Assembly (NCBI GenBank): GCA_037176885.1
Contig: JAWWNJ010000028.1
Span: 1,054,001-1,118,000 of the forward strand
Reading direction: 5' to 3'
DNA length: 64,000 bases
Origin: Favolaschia claudopus
Lineage: Eukaryota; Basidiomycota; Agaricomycetes; Agaricales; Mycenaceae
Made by a program: the position numbers and the translations under genes. The notes under the pieces were generated by a model that saw nothing but the letters and a program-made list of their open reading frames with translations, was not told the origin of the DNA and did no database searches. Shown piece by piece: positions 33,927 to 44,814 of the stretch (position 1 is the stretch's first letter; each line of letters starts with the position of its first letter).

Positions 33927-35439
33927 CTACGGGTGTTTCTTATCCGCCACCTTCTCCGCCTTCCTCGCCGCACTACGCTCCAACGCCAGCGCGATCTGCG
34001 CCTTCTCCTCGTCGTCCGGCTCCCGCTTGATCTCCGGCTCCTCCGGCGGCATCTGATACAATGCCGTGTATTGGTTGAGCATGAGGTAGGGGCCGGCAAA
34101 CGTGCTCACCGATTGTACCGACTTCCTCGAACGACCGGAGGTCGGCGCGCGCGTTCCAAGGCGAGTGCGCGGGGTGCGCGGGGTGCGGGGAGTGGTGGGT
34201 TGGTGCGATGGGCCGGGGGTAGGTGGACGGGCCGGGGCCGGAGCCGGAGCTTGCTCTTCTTCGTCCTCGTCCGTTCCCTCTTCCTCCTCCGGCTGACCTG
34301 GCGAAACGTTCTTCCGCCAGTCATCCATCTCCTTCTTCTTCTCCTTCTTCTTTTCCTTCTCGTCGTCGTCCCTCACCTCATCCAACGGCATCCTTCCCCT
34401 GCTCTGCAAATACTCCACAATCTCGTGCGGAACGACTCCCCCAATATCCGTCTCCCACTGGTTGCAGAACCGCTCCGCCATGAAGTCGCAAAAGGTCTCC
34501 AATTGGGTGACGCGCGCCCTAACCCTCCTCAGCTCCAACGAGTGGGCAGCGGACGTTGGAGTAACGTCCGGCCCACCCGTCGCAGCCGGGGCACGCGTCA
34601 CCACCTTGGTCTTGGTCTTCTTGACCTCTGGCTTCGCCCCGCCCTCCGACTTCGCCTTGAGAGCTTCCTCCACCCGGTGTTTCTTGACAGTGGGCGGGCG
34701 AGCAGCGTTCTCCGGCAAAGCCGGGCACTTGATGTGGGCCTCGGCGCAGGCCTTGCAAGCGTCTTGCTTCTTGTTCTTGGCGAAGAGGCATGGAACGCCC
34801 TTCGCCACGCATTTCTTGCATGCTATTGGGAGTTAGTTGTCAATGTCAGTATCCGGACGAATACTCACCCGGCTTCCTCTCCTCCCACTCGATCTCCTCC
34901 GGCCTCAACTTCTTGCGAGGACGTTCCTCCGTCTCCTCCGTCTTCCGTCCCCGTTTTCCTCCCGCCTTCTTCACCTTCTCCTCGACCTCCACAACCTCCT
35001 CCATTCCCTCCGGCACCGTACTGTGCTCGCTGGAGTGCATCGACTCGTCCGGCACGTCCGCCTTGTCCGGAGTGACCCCGCGGACAACGTCGTGGGCCTG
35101 GACGCGGTCGTCGTCGTCGGCCTTGCCAGCCTCCAGTCGTCGGCGGAGTACCTTGTTCTCCTCGATGAGCTTGTTCAGCTCCTTGATGTCCTCCAAGTAC
35201 ACCAACTCCTGTTCGTGGAGTTGATGAGCAAGTAGCCCATCCGCTTGCTTGTTGGCCTCCTCCAAGAGAGTCTTGGGGATTTGTCGGCGGTGGTGGTCGT
35301 TGTCGACAGCGGCGGCGTCCTCGGAGTGTTCCTCTTCATGATCACTGTCCACCCGGCGACGTTGCACCAGGCGGCCCTTGGCCTTCTGCTTTGCGGTGAG
35401 ACGGGGCGGGGCAGACGAGTTGGACGGGGCGGGCGACAT
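33927..35439 (-). CDS. Antisense Zn2Cys6-cluster protein encoded within the retrotransposon
   Basis: Two exons, 35439-34869 and 34822-33927, in consistent phase (488 aa); the 46-nt intron has GTGAGT and AATAG. The start is an ATG about 190 bp inside the 3' LTR boundary, facing away from that LTR, so the LTR could supply an antisense promoter. The N-terminal half has a Leu-zipper-like coiled coil (about residues 75-115) and basic patches. Right after the splice, residues 192-223 carry six cysteines spaced C-x2-C-x6-C-x10-C-x2-C-x6-C. This fits the fungal Zn2Cys6 DNA-binding cluster. Lys/Glu-rich, acidic and Pro-rich stretches follow, with a final charged helix. A transcriptional or chromatin role is inference. 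Clean phase and intact cysteines suggest the protein is still under use. Confidence 0.75.
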
Positions 35440-35589
35440 GGTGGTAGCAGGAAGAGAGAAGTTTTTTGCAAAGTTCAACTTCCCACGATCTCACGTGACT
35501 ATTTGATGTGCAGTCAACAATTATTCTATCGGACTCTTCGGCCTTCCTTTCGTCATCCCTACGACTCATTCTGATTCCACAGAACTCTT

Positions 35590-35627
35590 AGGTTCCTTAG
35601 GGTCAAGGAACCTTAAGAGGGGGATAC
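35590..35627 (+). other. Hairpin and polypurine tract before the 3' LTR
   Basis: AGGTTCCTT (35590-35598) pairs with AAGGAACCT (35605-35613) across a 6-base loop. The purine run AAGAGGGGGATA follows and ends one base before the LTR. The purine run is the expected primer site for plus-strand DNA synthesis. Confidence 0.75.
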
Positions 35628-36166
35628 TGTTACGCCCATGCAGTTTCACCCGGTCGTCCGGCCATCCGTCCCCCGGCCTCCGGCCATCCGGCCCCCGGCC
35701 TACTTATACTTGTCCGTCCTTCTGTGCTCCGGTTCATCCGTCGAAGCATACACCCATCGGGTTTTCGCAATGAAGGTCTTCTGAGCGTTCCCGAATCAAT
35801 CCCATGATCTATGCCTGTATGCTTCTCTCTTATTGTCTCTATTGTCTTTATTGTTCTTTCGCTTACAACTCTTATTGTCTTTACTTACTATTACCTTATA
35901 TGGCCTTTCTCCGTAATACGTATATATACCTATCTACTTCGTCTTGTAACTTCAGTTGAAAATTAACGTGCTTTGCCTCCGCATTGCTCCGTGGTCAGAA
36001 TCCTCTATCTTCTTGGAAGTCTAGTTAGTGGCGTACCCTTAGCCCCCTGTGGTATCGCTTCACCCGTCCTCCGTATCCGTCCTCCGTCCTCCGTCTCTTC
36101 CGTCATCTCCGTCCTCCGGCCTCCGGCCACCCGTCCTCCGTTCCTTTGTTCGACACGGATATAACA
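35628..36166 (+). repeat. 3' LTR of the chromovirus
   Basis: 539 bp, by eye the same sequence as the 5' LTR, followed by the target duplication GTACG. It lies just upstream (in antisense) of the Zn2Cys6 gene. Confidence 0.97.
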
Positions 36167-36171
36167 GTACG

Positions 36172-38346
36172 CCCTTAAACTACCCGATTCTCATTGCCCG
36201 TGCAAGTGTGAAGTCGAAACAAATAGAAAGAGACACGCTCCTGCACCAACACCCCGTCTCCCCTCGGAGCATAGTATCACTCAGCTTCATACACAACGCA
36301 AACAAGAACGGAGACGCATACTGTCTCAGTGCTGTCAATTCAGCTCAGTGCAAACTAAAATCGCTATAGCCATCTTGGATCTCATAAAGCTTGTAGAATT
36401 ACATGCTTTCCGCGCTCGGGTGGACTTGGGGCATCTTACATCGACCGATTTGAAACAAAACCGCCCCGAACGGCGACGTGACGTGCGGCGATCCACCACG
36501 TCAGGTGTCCATCTCAATCCCCTGCGCCGCGCTGCCCTCGTCCTCCTCCTTGTTCGCCCATCGACCCTCCGCCCTCGTCCCCCTGCCCGCATTCTCGCTC
36601 ACGAGAACAGGTATCCTCCTCACCGTCCCCTTCCTCGTCTTCATCGTTCAAACTCCGCCTCCACCCCCTGCGCGAGAATTTGACGTGACCCAGTGTCACG
36701 GGTTCTGTGAAGAGGACGTGAAGTTGAGAGGTAGTGTGCGCCGCGGTGTGGAAAAACGCAAAAATCGAGATTGCCTGGGCAAGTGAATGCTCGAGGTGTA
36801 GAGTCTTGAAGGCGCTTTGCGAAGGACTGAAAAGGGGGTGAATTGGTGGGGCGGTAGGATATGGGGTGGGGTGGAGGACGAGGGGGGAAGGTGAAAGGAG
36901 AGGTGGGGTGAGATGGGATGGGATGGGTTGGGATGAGGGCGGAGCGAAGCGGAAAACGAGTCGGAAGGGAAAAGTCAAAAAGGTTAGGCGTTGACGAAGA
37001 TGGGAGGCGGTGACGGGGAGAGGAAGGCGCCAGGAAAGTTGGGATACCGTTTACCATCGTTTCGGACGGAATGGTATGGGTGGGGTAGAGAACGGAGGCG
37101 GGATTGGAGCTGACTTGAAAGGCAAAGGTCGACGACAAGAGAAGCGGGGCTGGCAGTGACGAGAGGGGAGAGGCGTTGAGGTGCAGTGGCTTGACGAAAA
37201 AAAGACGTAGCCGCTGGGGTGAGGCGACGTCGGGAGGACGGAGAGTTTTGATTCGTTGTTTGCTGACGTTGACAGGATGAAGCTTTGGAAGAACCGAAAG
37301 GGGAGAGTTGGACCATTGGACTTGTTGGTTGGTGGAGGACATGGGTAGTTTCAGGCAACAGTGGCGGGAGCGAATGCACGAAGAGGGTGCGGGGTGGAAA
37401 CGCGGAGGAGGGGTGCCTGGCGGAAGTCGCGATAGCATACGCTATTTAACTCGAGGGTGCCTGGCGACGGACGGTCAGCATGTAGCGAACGCCGTGACCA
37501 CGGCACTTTTGCAAAGAAAGTGGTCGACGAGGCCGGACGAGTCTACTATCCATACGACGAGAGAAGCGCGCCACGGTCAAAAAGAGGCCGAGACGTCGAG
37601 GTGTCGTAGTTGAAACAACTGCGGGAGTGGTGTCGCAACAGAGCCCAACCGACGCCGAAAAGAAAAGGAGAAGCCTATAAAGGTGTCTCGTAGGAGGATC
37701 GAGCAGACTCCAGAAAACGCCATAGGCCATTAGGAAGAAGTTCTGTAGCCAGATATAAGGAGTGTGACAATGAAACATGTGGAGCGACAAACTTGAATCC
37801 AAGACTCCGAGAGTCTGATTGAGAGATACTGCCAGGGAGCAGAGGAGGCTAAGAAGCAGGCTTCCGAAGAACGAAGTGCGTCGGTCAACTGAGACCAATG
37901 GGACACACTTGAAGAGATAGAATAGCACTGGAGAGGGCCTCCGCGGCCCCGATAAGTCGACGAGCTAGTCGAAGATGGGTTTGACGATGTCGCGTTTTCT
38001 TTAAACGATTTGCAGTCGCGTTCTTCGTTTACCGGTCGAGACCACCACAATCCGATAATATCACGTCGTACAACATGTACGCGCAGCATCGAAGACCAAG
38101 CAGCTCGTCCACCTCCAAGTCTTCTGAACCGCTGGAACGAACGTTGTGGAATTCGGAAGAAGTGCTAATAGCCATCATCAAAATCTTCCTGCGCTTGGAT
38201 TTCCCTTCCCCTCTTCCAATTCCATCTGTGTTGGCTCTGGAGTTCGCAGTAGATCCAAAGCTCTAAACCGCAAACTGGGCACTGTCGGTCTAAGCGGAAA
38301 ATGATCTGATCCAGGCTACGGTTCCAATAACATTCTACGAATATCC
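36172..38346. other. No convincing gene between chromovirus and NmrA-like gene
   Basis: Overlapping Ser/Pro-rich frames on the minus strand between 36640 and 37440 could hide a spliced gene, but I could not join them into a convincing protein. A short plus-strand frame from 38075 is likewise unsupported. The 3' end of the NmrA-like gene lies at the right edge. Confidence 0.4.
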
Positions 38347-39533
38347 TCAAGTAAAAGCCTTGCTCCAGTCCGCCGTCTTGACCCACTCTGCGAAAGAACG
38401 CTTAGGATGCACAAACCCTTCTCTCTTGCCGCTGGAGTTCTTTCCAAAGTCTGTACCAAAAATCGGTCAGTTCGACCGAAGGTCGGAGAAGTGAAAGCAG
38501 CATGGACATACATCCGAACTCGGCGAAGGACAGATAGCCCTCTGTGACGGAGACTGCCAAGGGTCGAGGAATACCTCGCGATACCAAGGCATCCACTTCC
38601 TCGTCGAAACTCTGGTGCTTGAACGAAACCTGCTTTCCGGTTCCTGCCAGCGTACAGTCCCTCAGTGTCGCACCAAACACCACAAGCTACGCATGCATAC
38701 CTTCCGAAACCTGACGAGCAACCTCCGACCACGACAACTCCTCAGTGGCAGCATAGATGCTGTTGCCATCCGGGAAGACAGGGGCCTCAATAGCCTGAAC
38801 GACCACATACGCCCCGAAGTCGTTCTCCATATCAATCAGCGGGAGAGGCACATCAGGAGCCACGACGTTGCGGTACGAATACGAGCCGTCAGCGGCATCC
38901 TTCACGACCTGGATGAGATAGTTGCTGTAGTACAGCCCGGCCTGCACCTCGACGAAAGGCACACCAGAGGCGCGCCCGTACTCCGTGATGACAGCCTTGC
39001 CCTCGAAGTGCGGGACCTGCGTGTATTTGCCGCCGCTCGCCTTCTTGGGAGACTCGAGACCGGACCAGACGATGCCTTTCACACCGGCCGCCTTTGCAGC
39101 ATCGATCATCAGCTTTCCTTCTGCAATTTCCTGAGCTTTGATGAGCGAAACAGATGAGGGAGGTAGACACGACGGTACGTACCTTTTCTCCGTTAACATG
39201 TTCCCAGAAATTGGTGACCAGCTAATACGAATCTCGGTATCAGATATATTCCAAAGATTGAAGGGAGACCCAAGGACTGACGAAAGCATAATCGGCGCCC
39301 GCAAACGCCTTGTAAATTTCGTCCTTGTTCTCGACTACAAGGTTGAGACCGGTGACCTCCACACCCTGCTTTTCGAGCGCCTTCGCAACGGGCTTGGTGT
39401 TGTCGCGAGTGAAGCCGCGAACACGGTACGGTTTCTTCGAGTCAGAAAGGGCCTTGACGACACTACCGCCTTGCTGGCCGGTCGCGCCAACGACGAGAAC
39501 AAGGGGAGCAGATTGAGACTGAGTGATGGTCAT
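38347..39533 (-). CDS. NmrA-like NAD(P)-binding protein
   Basis: A Rossmann-fold protein of the NmrA/HSCARG type. Relatives sense NAD(P) redox state or act as reductases; the substrate here is unknown. Five exons, 39533-39282, 39221-39183, 39130-38701, 38643-38512 and 38450-38347, total 957 nt in phase (318 aa), the usual family length. The dinucleotide motif GATGQQGG is at residues 16-23. VTNFWEH is encoded by the 39-nt second exon. AAGVKGIVWSGL and the YSNYL stretch match the family pattern. The C-terminus KTADWSKAFT ends after the last short exon. No damage is seen. The upstream 100 bp contain no obvious element. It is transcribed away from the chromovirus-free intergenic region to its right. 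Confidence 0.9.
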
Positions 39534-42500
39534 GTTTATAAATTGTGAATGAGGTGGGAGAATGACATTCTTCACCTTCTTCGTGGCTGCTTTTATACTG
39601 AGCTGAGCTCAGTCGCTGTGACAAACCAAGGGCCCAATACGGGGCATGTCCGTACCAGACGAGTCGGACAATGCCTAAGCAGTGTATAAGCATTGGACCC
39701 TGTCTTGCGTCGTCTGCGTAGATTTCCTTTTTAGGAATGTCGAGATCCTCAAGGTTCCGGGTTTGCCCCAGCGCTGTGGGGGTAAGTGAGCAAGACTTCG
39801 CGGCTTTTGTCGGAACCCCCCTTGCCTAGTCAGGATCATGGTCCTTGTTCAATCGCGTCATCGGATGTCGCAAAACCCTCTTATATGGTGAGCCTGATCA
39901 TGAGCATTCACGCCCCGCGCATCGCCAACGCCCTCAGAGTCAGATGCGATTCAGTATGCGGTAACATCTAAACCTGGAAGCTCGACGCGGTGGAAGGAGA
40001 AGGACAAATCATAAGGGGGATTGCGATTGCACGCGTTCTGTGAGTGGAAAATGAAGTCTTCAACCGCCAAGAATACGTGTCTGCTGAATCTGTGGGAGAG
40101 GTTGTGCAAGTGGAGGTGGGCCACTTGCGGTAGATTCGCTAGACCAGACGCGAAGGGGTGCGGGGCAAGGCGGGGCAGCGAACTGGCAAAAAGAAGCGCA
40201 ACGGGCCAATTCCAGTGCGCACGGGTCTTGGGTCTTAAAACGGGATACAACCGAAGCTGCCGAGCAGAGATGGGTGAGGGGGCTAACAAAGCAGCTTGTA
40301 AACGGCTTCAAGTAGGGGTAAATACTGGTGCTGTGGGCAAATACTGCAGGAATAGTGATGATTATGTAAGAATCAGGCCGTTTTGGGAATTCCGTGGACC
40401 GTGATCCTCCGTGCCTTCCGAGTTCATTTTCTGGCAATTTTCAGTTCCATGCACAGTTCTCCGGGTTTCTCTTGAATTTCCTTGACTTTGTGATGTAACT
40501 ATGTCTTAAGAATAGAGGTCGGGGGTAGATGGAGGTAACGGCATGGGGAGGATATGAGGGTACGCTTGGGGTACGCTGATGTGCGCTGGAATCCCGTCAA
40601 TGTGCGGGCACTAACAATATAGGCTCATTAATCATGTCCGTGGAGGGTTATGTCCGAAAAAGGCATACTCCTGTGATCCGACCAGTGCCGGGTCACATGA
40701 ATGATGGTGTCAATCAAATTCCTGTCTCTTACCTCGTCGCATCGTCGTGCCGCGCTCTACGCACTTCGTTGCTCGCAAGCATGAATGGAGGGGCTAGAAA
40801 GAATGCCGGAAGAAGACGGCCTCCCAGAAACCCGGCCCACTTTCAGCTGATTCCCTTCCCACAACCCACAATCCGCCCCACCCGAACTGCCTACTTTCGA
40901 CCTTACAACAACAGCGCACCTGCGTTGTTTCGTGCTCGGAATTCGGAGGAGCAAGACCTTGTTGTATTTAACTTTCCGGACAGCAACACTGCTGATTTGG
41001 AATTTCAATTGGGTGTCTAGCGGAGAATTGACGTCGTTTGAGGACGGCGCAAGTCCGAATATTGGTGCGTGTTTTTTCTTGACGTTCAGACGGTGTTCTC
41101 TGACCCGAACTATAGAGATGCTCTCATCACATTTGCCACACCTGTTCACTAGGCCAAATAGTTGTTGAAATCTTGAGATCACCAGAGCTCACCTGTAGTT
41201 CAAATCACTTCAGATCTATCTATGAACATAAAATTGGGTTCAATGGCGAGCTTGTAAGGCATGATTTAGACTGGAAAAAGTCAAACACGTTGGATTGGAA
41301 ATCAAACTCTGTTGAGATTAAGTCGAACTTTCGAGTTTAGGTTCATAAAAGTCTGGTTGTCAAAGAATAAAATATGGGAACATTCGCAGAGCTTATCTGG
41401 TTCCATTGGGGATTGTATGTTGTAGTACACGGCTCTTGCATGAATTGGGAGTCCGAGACGCACGAGGAAGGGGATCCGTGCACAATAATAAGTAGATTCA
41501 CAGAACATGTTGGTTGGGAGAAAAAGAACAGTTCTTGTATTCATTGGCTATCCCACTCAATTTGATTGCATAGGCAATTTCATTCAAGCTTCAAAGAGAG
41601 CACAATACCTGCTGGCCCCGGAGTTCAGCCAGAGTCCAATTGAACTTTCAGGTTTGCATATATTTCTAAGTGTTTAGGGCAAGAACTCAAAGAAATTGTG
41701 CCTAGTCAATTGCTATACTGTCTCCAACATGAAACAAGTCTCAGAGTATGGTTGTGAGTGCATCTGAAGGCATTTCGACGTGAATTCAGCGTCGAAGAAT
41801 GGTTCATCGGCTTTTTCGGACTGAGTGTGAGAACGGCCGAGGAAACTTCCGAGGAGATCTTGAATTTGATTGGCTGAGATTATGTCCCAAGGAGGCAGCT
41901 GCTCCGAAAGGACATACGTCTTACCATATTTTGAATACCTCTGATCTGCCTAATCAGGGCATAAGAAATCAAGATTGCGATTGCTTTGGAGGGCGCTACA
42001 GTGATTCTGAAGCGCTGATTTCTTGCATACAGAGTCTCAGATACATAGTGAGTCTCTTCCTATTCTCTCCCTTTCTCTTCTCTTTTCGCAACTTGAAAAC
42101 TTGAATTCCGCCGGCTCTCCACAGACATAATTCATAAGCCACAATATAAGATATTAGCTTTTCGCTCAGCCGTGAATGTGGGCACTATGTGGGCAGAACG
42201 AAGAGCGCCGTCGGGGACACGTAAGCATATAGGGTGGTGCTCGGGACCTGCCGCTCAGCGTGCAGATCTCCGCACCGACTTGTTCCGTCTATTTCCGCTA
42301 ACACTATGAACATACAATGAATATCTACCTGAAAAATCGTAGCAGTAGCCGGCATCGGACACAGGGCCGATATTCCGTAGGTAATTAGAGTGTTGTGTAG
42401 ATTTAGGGCATGGAACCCCAATAGAAAAGGCGGGATTGACGCGCTAGAGAGTATTCAAGAAGCTCAAAGGTGTTGACAAAAGAAACAGCCTCAGGACATC

Positions 42501-43865
42501 AACACAAAGCTCGGGGTAAGCAGTTAGCGGTGTTAAAAAATTTGCTGGGGTACCAGGCATCAGAGCAACTGTGAATAGGGTAGTCAAAGCTCTGTTGAGA
42601 ATCATTTTGAGCTCTTCTTGACCTTTAAGTTCGCTCAGGCGGCCTTCAGCAGCGCGATTCGGTTGAAATGATGAGTTTGATGGAATTGAAGCCCACCCAA
42701 GGACCTTCCTTTTTGGGAAGGTCCCGCTTGATCGCTTGATCTCTCGTCCCTTGCACGTCCTGCTGCTCATTATGGCTTGCTTATGCCTTCCTGGCTGCCC
42801 TCCGACGCGTCTGGGAGCATACCATGAGCTCTATCTTCGAAAAATCTAGCGAATTCCGGTGTCCTGGTGTCCGGACAGCCCTGTCTTCGCGTTATGACTA
42901 CAAATTTAGCTTATCTTGCATCGCGGTTGGATGCTCACCTTACTACGAAACTTCCCTTCTGGACGTCTCGAGTTCGGTTCCTTCTCTTTGCGGTGGGTTG
43001 TGCTATGGTTTTCTTTTTTTTCCCTTGTTTTTTTGGCATACGGCGTAGATATGTACATAGTGGTGTGCCAACTGATACTGAGCTCAACAATGGGATTCAA
43101 GCTCGATTTACTGTTTTTTGGGGTCACGAATATCCCCCAACTTAGGCGCTATATTGATATTCTTTACTCTCCTACTCTCCCCTCAGGTGAAAATTGTCTC
43201 TTTAAGTTTACAATTTCTCAGAGCCACTCTCGGGCCTCGGCACCTGATCTCTGACAATTTCGAGGCCTTTGAGCGATGGCCAACGCGTCTGAACGCGTCT
43301 TTACCCTTGTCTTTTATTCTCGCGCGTCGACGCGACTTGCTCACAACAACGTCGCGTCTGTGGATCAAGTGCGGATATCAAATCATCAAGGACTTAGAGC
43401 CTCGGAGATGGTCGGGTTATGCTCGCCGCCCGCGCCGACCCGAATAAAGAACCCATCACCTTCTTCCCCTTATGGAAGGTCCTTGGGTGTGCTTACTCTC
43501 CGAGTTTGATTCGATGTCACATACAGTGACTTGTGTGACTTTCGCTGTTTGCCGGCCTGAATAAACCTTTTTGGGATTCACTATCTGGCATCGGCAGGTG
43601 CCGAGCCTCCCAAATAATCAAATTGGGCATTTTCGAGCAGTATTGCCGCGAAGGCACAATCACATCGTTTTATGCCATACCCCCTTCCTATTTGCCTTCC
43701 GCTTGTGCTCGCATCCTCCTCCCTCACTCTACCAATCCTTCTCGACCACATGGTTAATTGACCAAATGCTTCCACATACGATGTGGTCTCCACTGTCCTC
43801 ACCCTTACATATCTGCTGAAGTTCCGCCTCACTTAAAGTCATTTTGTGTTGATGCTGGTAATGTA
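39534..43865. other. 4.3 kb without recognisable genes
   Basis: Many short frames but no recognisable protein and no consistent exon chains. A 21-bp inverted pair (42691-42711 versus 43474-43494, one mismatch, core GGAAGGTCCTTGGGTG) bounds about 800 bp that may be an old element. Otherwise I see nothing definite. Confidence 0.45.
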
Positions 43866-44135
43866 CTAATTCGACCGGTTGTTCACGTTATGTGTGACGG
43901 CCCGTCGTGAACTGAACTTTTTGAACTTGGTGACGGGTGACACCGATTTTTTTGGCCCAAAAAGGGCAAGAAAATCAAAAAAATCTCCGGCCGGCATGTG
44001 CCAGCACTGCCGGCCTACCATATATAGTAATCTTGCTGTGATTGCCGGGTTGTGAACATTGCCGGGTTGTGAACAACTTGTGCAGTGAACAATTTGGGTG
44101 ACGTGTGACACCCAGTGAACAATCGGTCGAATTAG
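43866..44135. mobile_element. TA-flanked MITE, 270 bp
   Basis: Inverted ends CTAATTCGACCG(G/A)TTGTTCAC lie between TA dinucleotides (43864-43865 and 44136-44137). The interior has GTGTGACAC and GGGTTGTGAACA repeats and no coding capacity. A TA duplication with short inverted ends is typical of mariner-type (Stowaway-like) MITEs. Confidence 0.8.
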
Positions 44136-44223
44136 TACAAGTACTCTGGACAGCTGATTGGTTTACTTCACGCAAAACTGCTGGCAAGGGCAATATATTT
44201 ATTCCAATGTACTACAAATTAGT

Positions 44224-44814
44224 CTACAATAGAAAATCCAGGGTCATTGTGGTTAACCTCCAATAGAGAACCGTGGGAAAGTCCCCTATCTCTCTCTAAT
44301 CCTCCAATCTCGGCTCATCGCCAAATATACTGTACCCCTAGCCTACTCAGAGCCCAGTTCTCAACCCCAAAGGTTTGACAAATTGAGCAAAAAGAAACTA
44401 GACTTTGCAAGAGAGATATCAGATATCACCATTGGTGCTTTTAGACAATTTTTCACACCACAAACCAAACAAAGAATGAAGCAGAGCCATAAGTTATGGC
44501 TCTGCTTATAACATAGAACAATGAGGGGGGCTCTCACTTTGTGCTAAGAAATTCATCCAGAATTGAGGGAGCTATACGATAATTAGTTGCTGTTCGAGAA
44601 ATCCCAAGGAGCTTGGACTGGGTCACAAAAAAAAGCTGATATCTGGCTTTATTCAGCTGCCCTCCTCTTGGCCTTTGACTCAGAATATGAGTGAAATTGT
44701 AAGATTTAGTAGTGTTCCGACCTTCCCATTGAAGACAACGACATGATCAAAGCTGCAGGCTTCTGATATATTGGCATTGAATGATATTCAAAAACTAACA
44801 CATATGAAGTATAT
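44224..44814. repeat. 3' flank of NLR copy B, duplicated at copy A
   Basis: Homologous to 13427-13707 and 15479-15768. In copy A the two parts are split by the element at 13708-15475; here they are continuous apart from a small hairpin (CATAAGTTATGGCTCTGCTTATAA-like, near 44488). This gives the uninterrupted site for that insertion. Confidence 0.88.

Larger units (their letters stand above)
22568..36166 (+). mobile_element. Ty3/gypsy chromovirus-type LTR retrotransposon, 13.6 kb
   Basis: Two 539-bp LTRs that I could not tell apart by eye bound the element, with TGTTA...TAACA ends and a perfect 5-bp target duplication GTACG (22563-22567 and 36167-36171). Inside, in order: gag, a -1 frameshift signal, pol with a C-terminal chromodomain, then 6.6 kb of extra sequence. 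The extra part holds an antisense coding remnant, a 4.4-kb insertion with inverted ends, an antisense Zn2Cys6 gene, a hairpin and a polypurine tract. Without the insertion the element would be about 9.2 kb. Open gag and pol plus matching LTRs point to a recent arrival. Confidence 0.97.

Noticed and set aside
36641..37438. 265-codon Ser/Pro-rich minus-strand frame
   Set aside because: Low complexity; overlapping frames compete, and no chain of exons gave a convincing protein.
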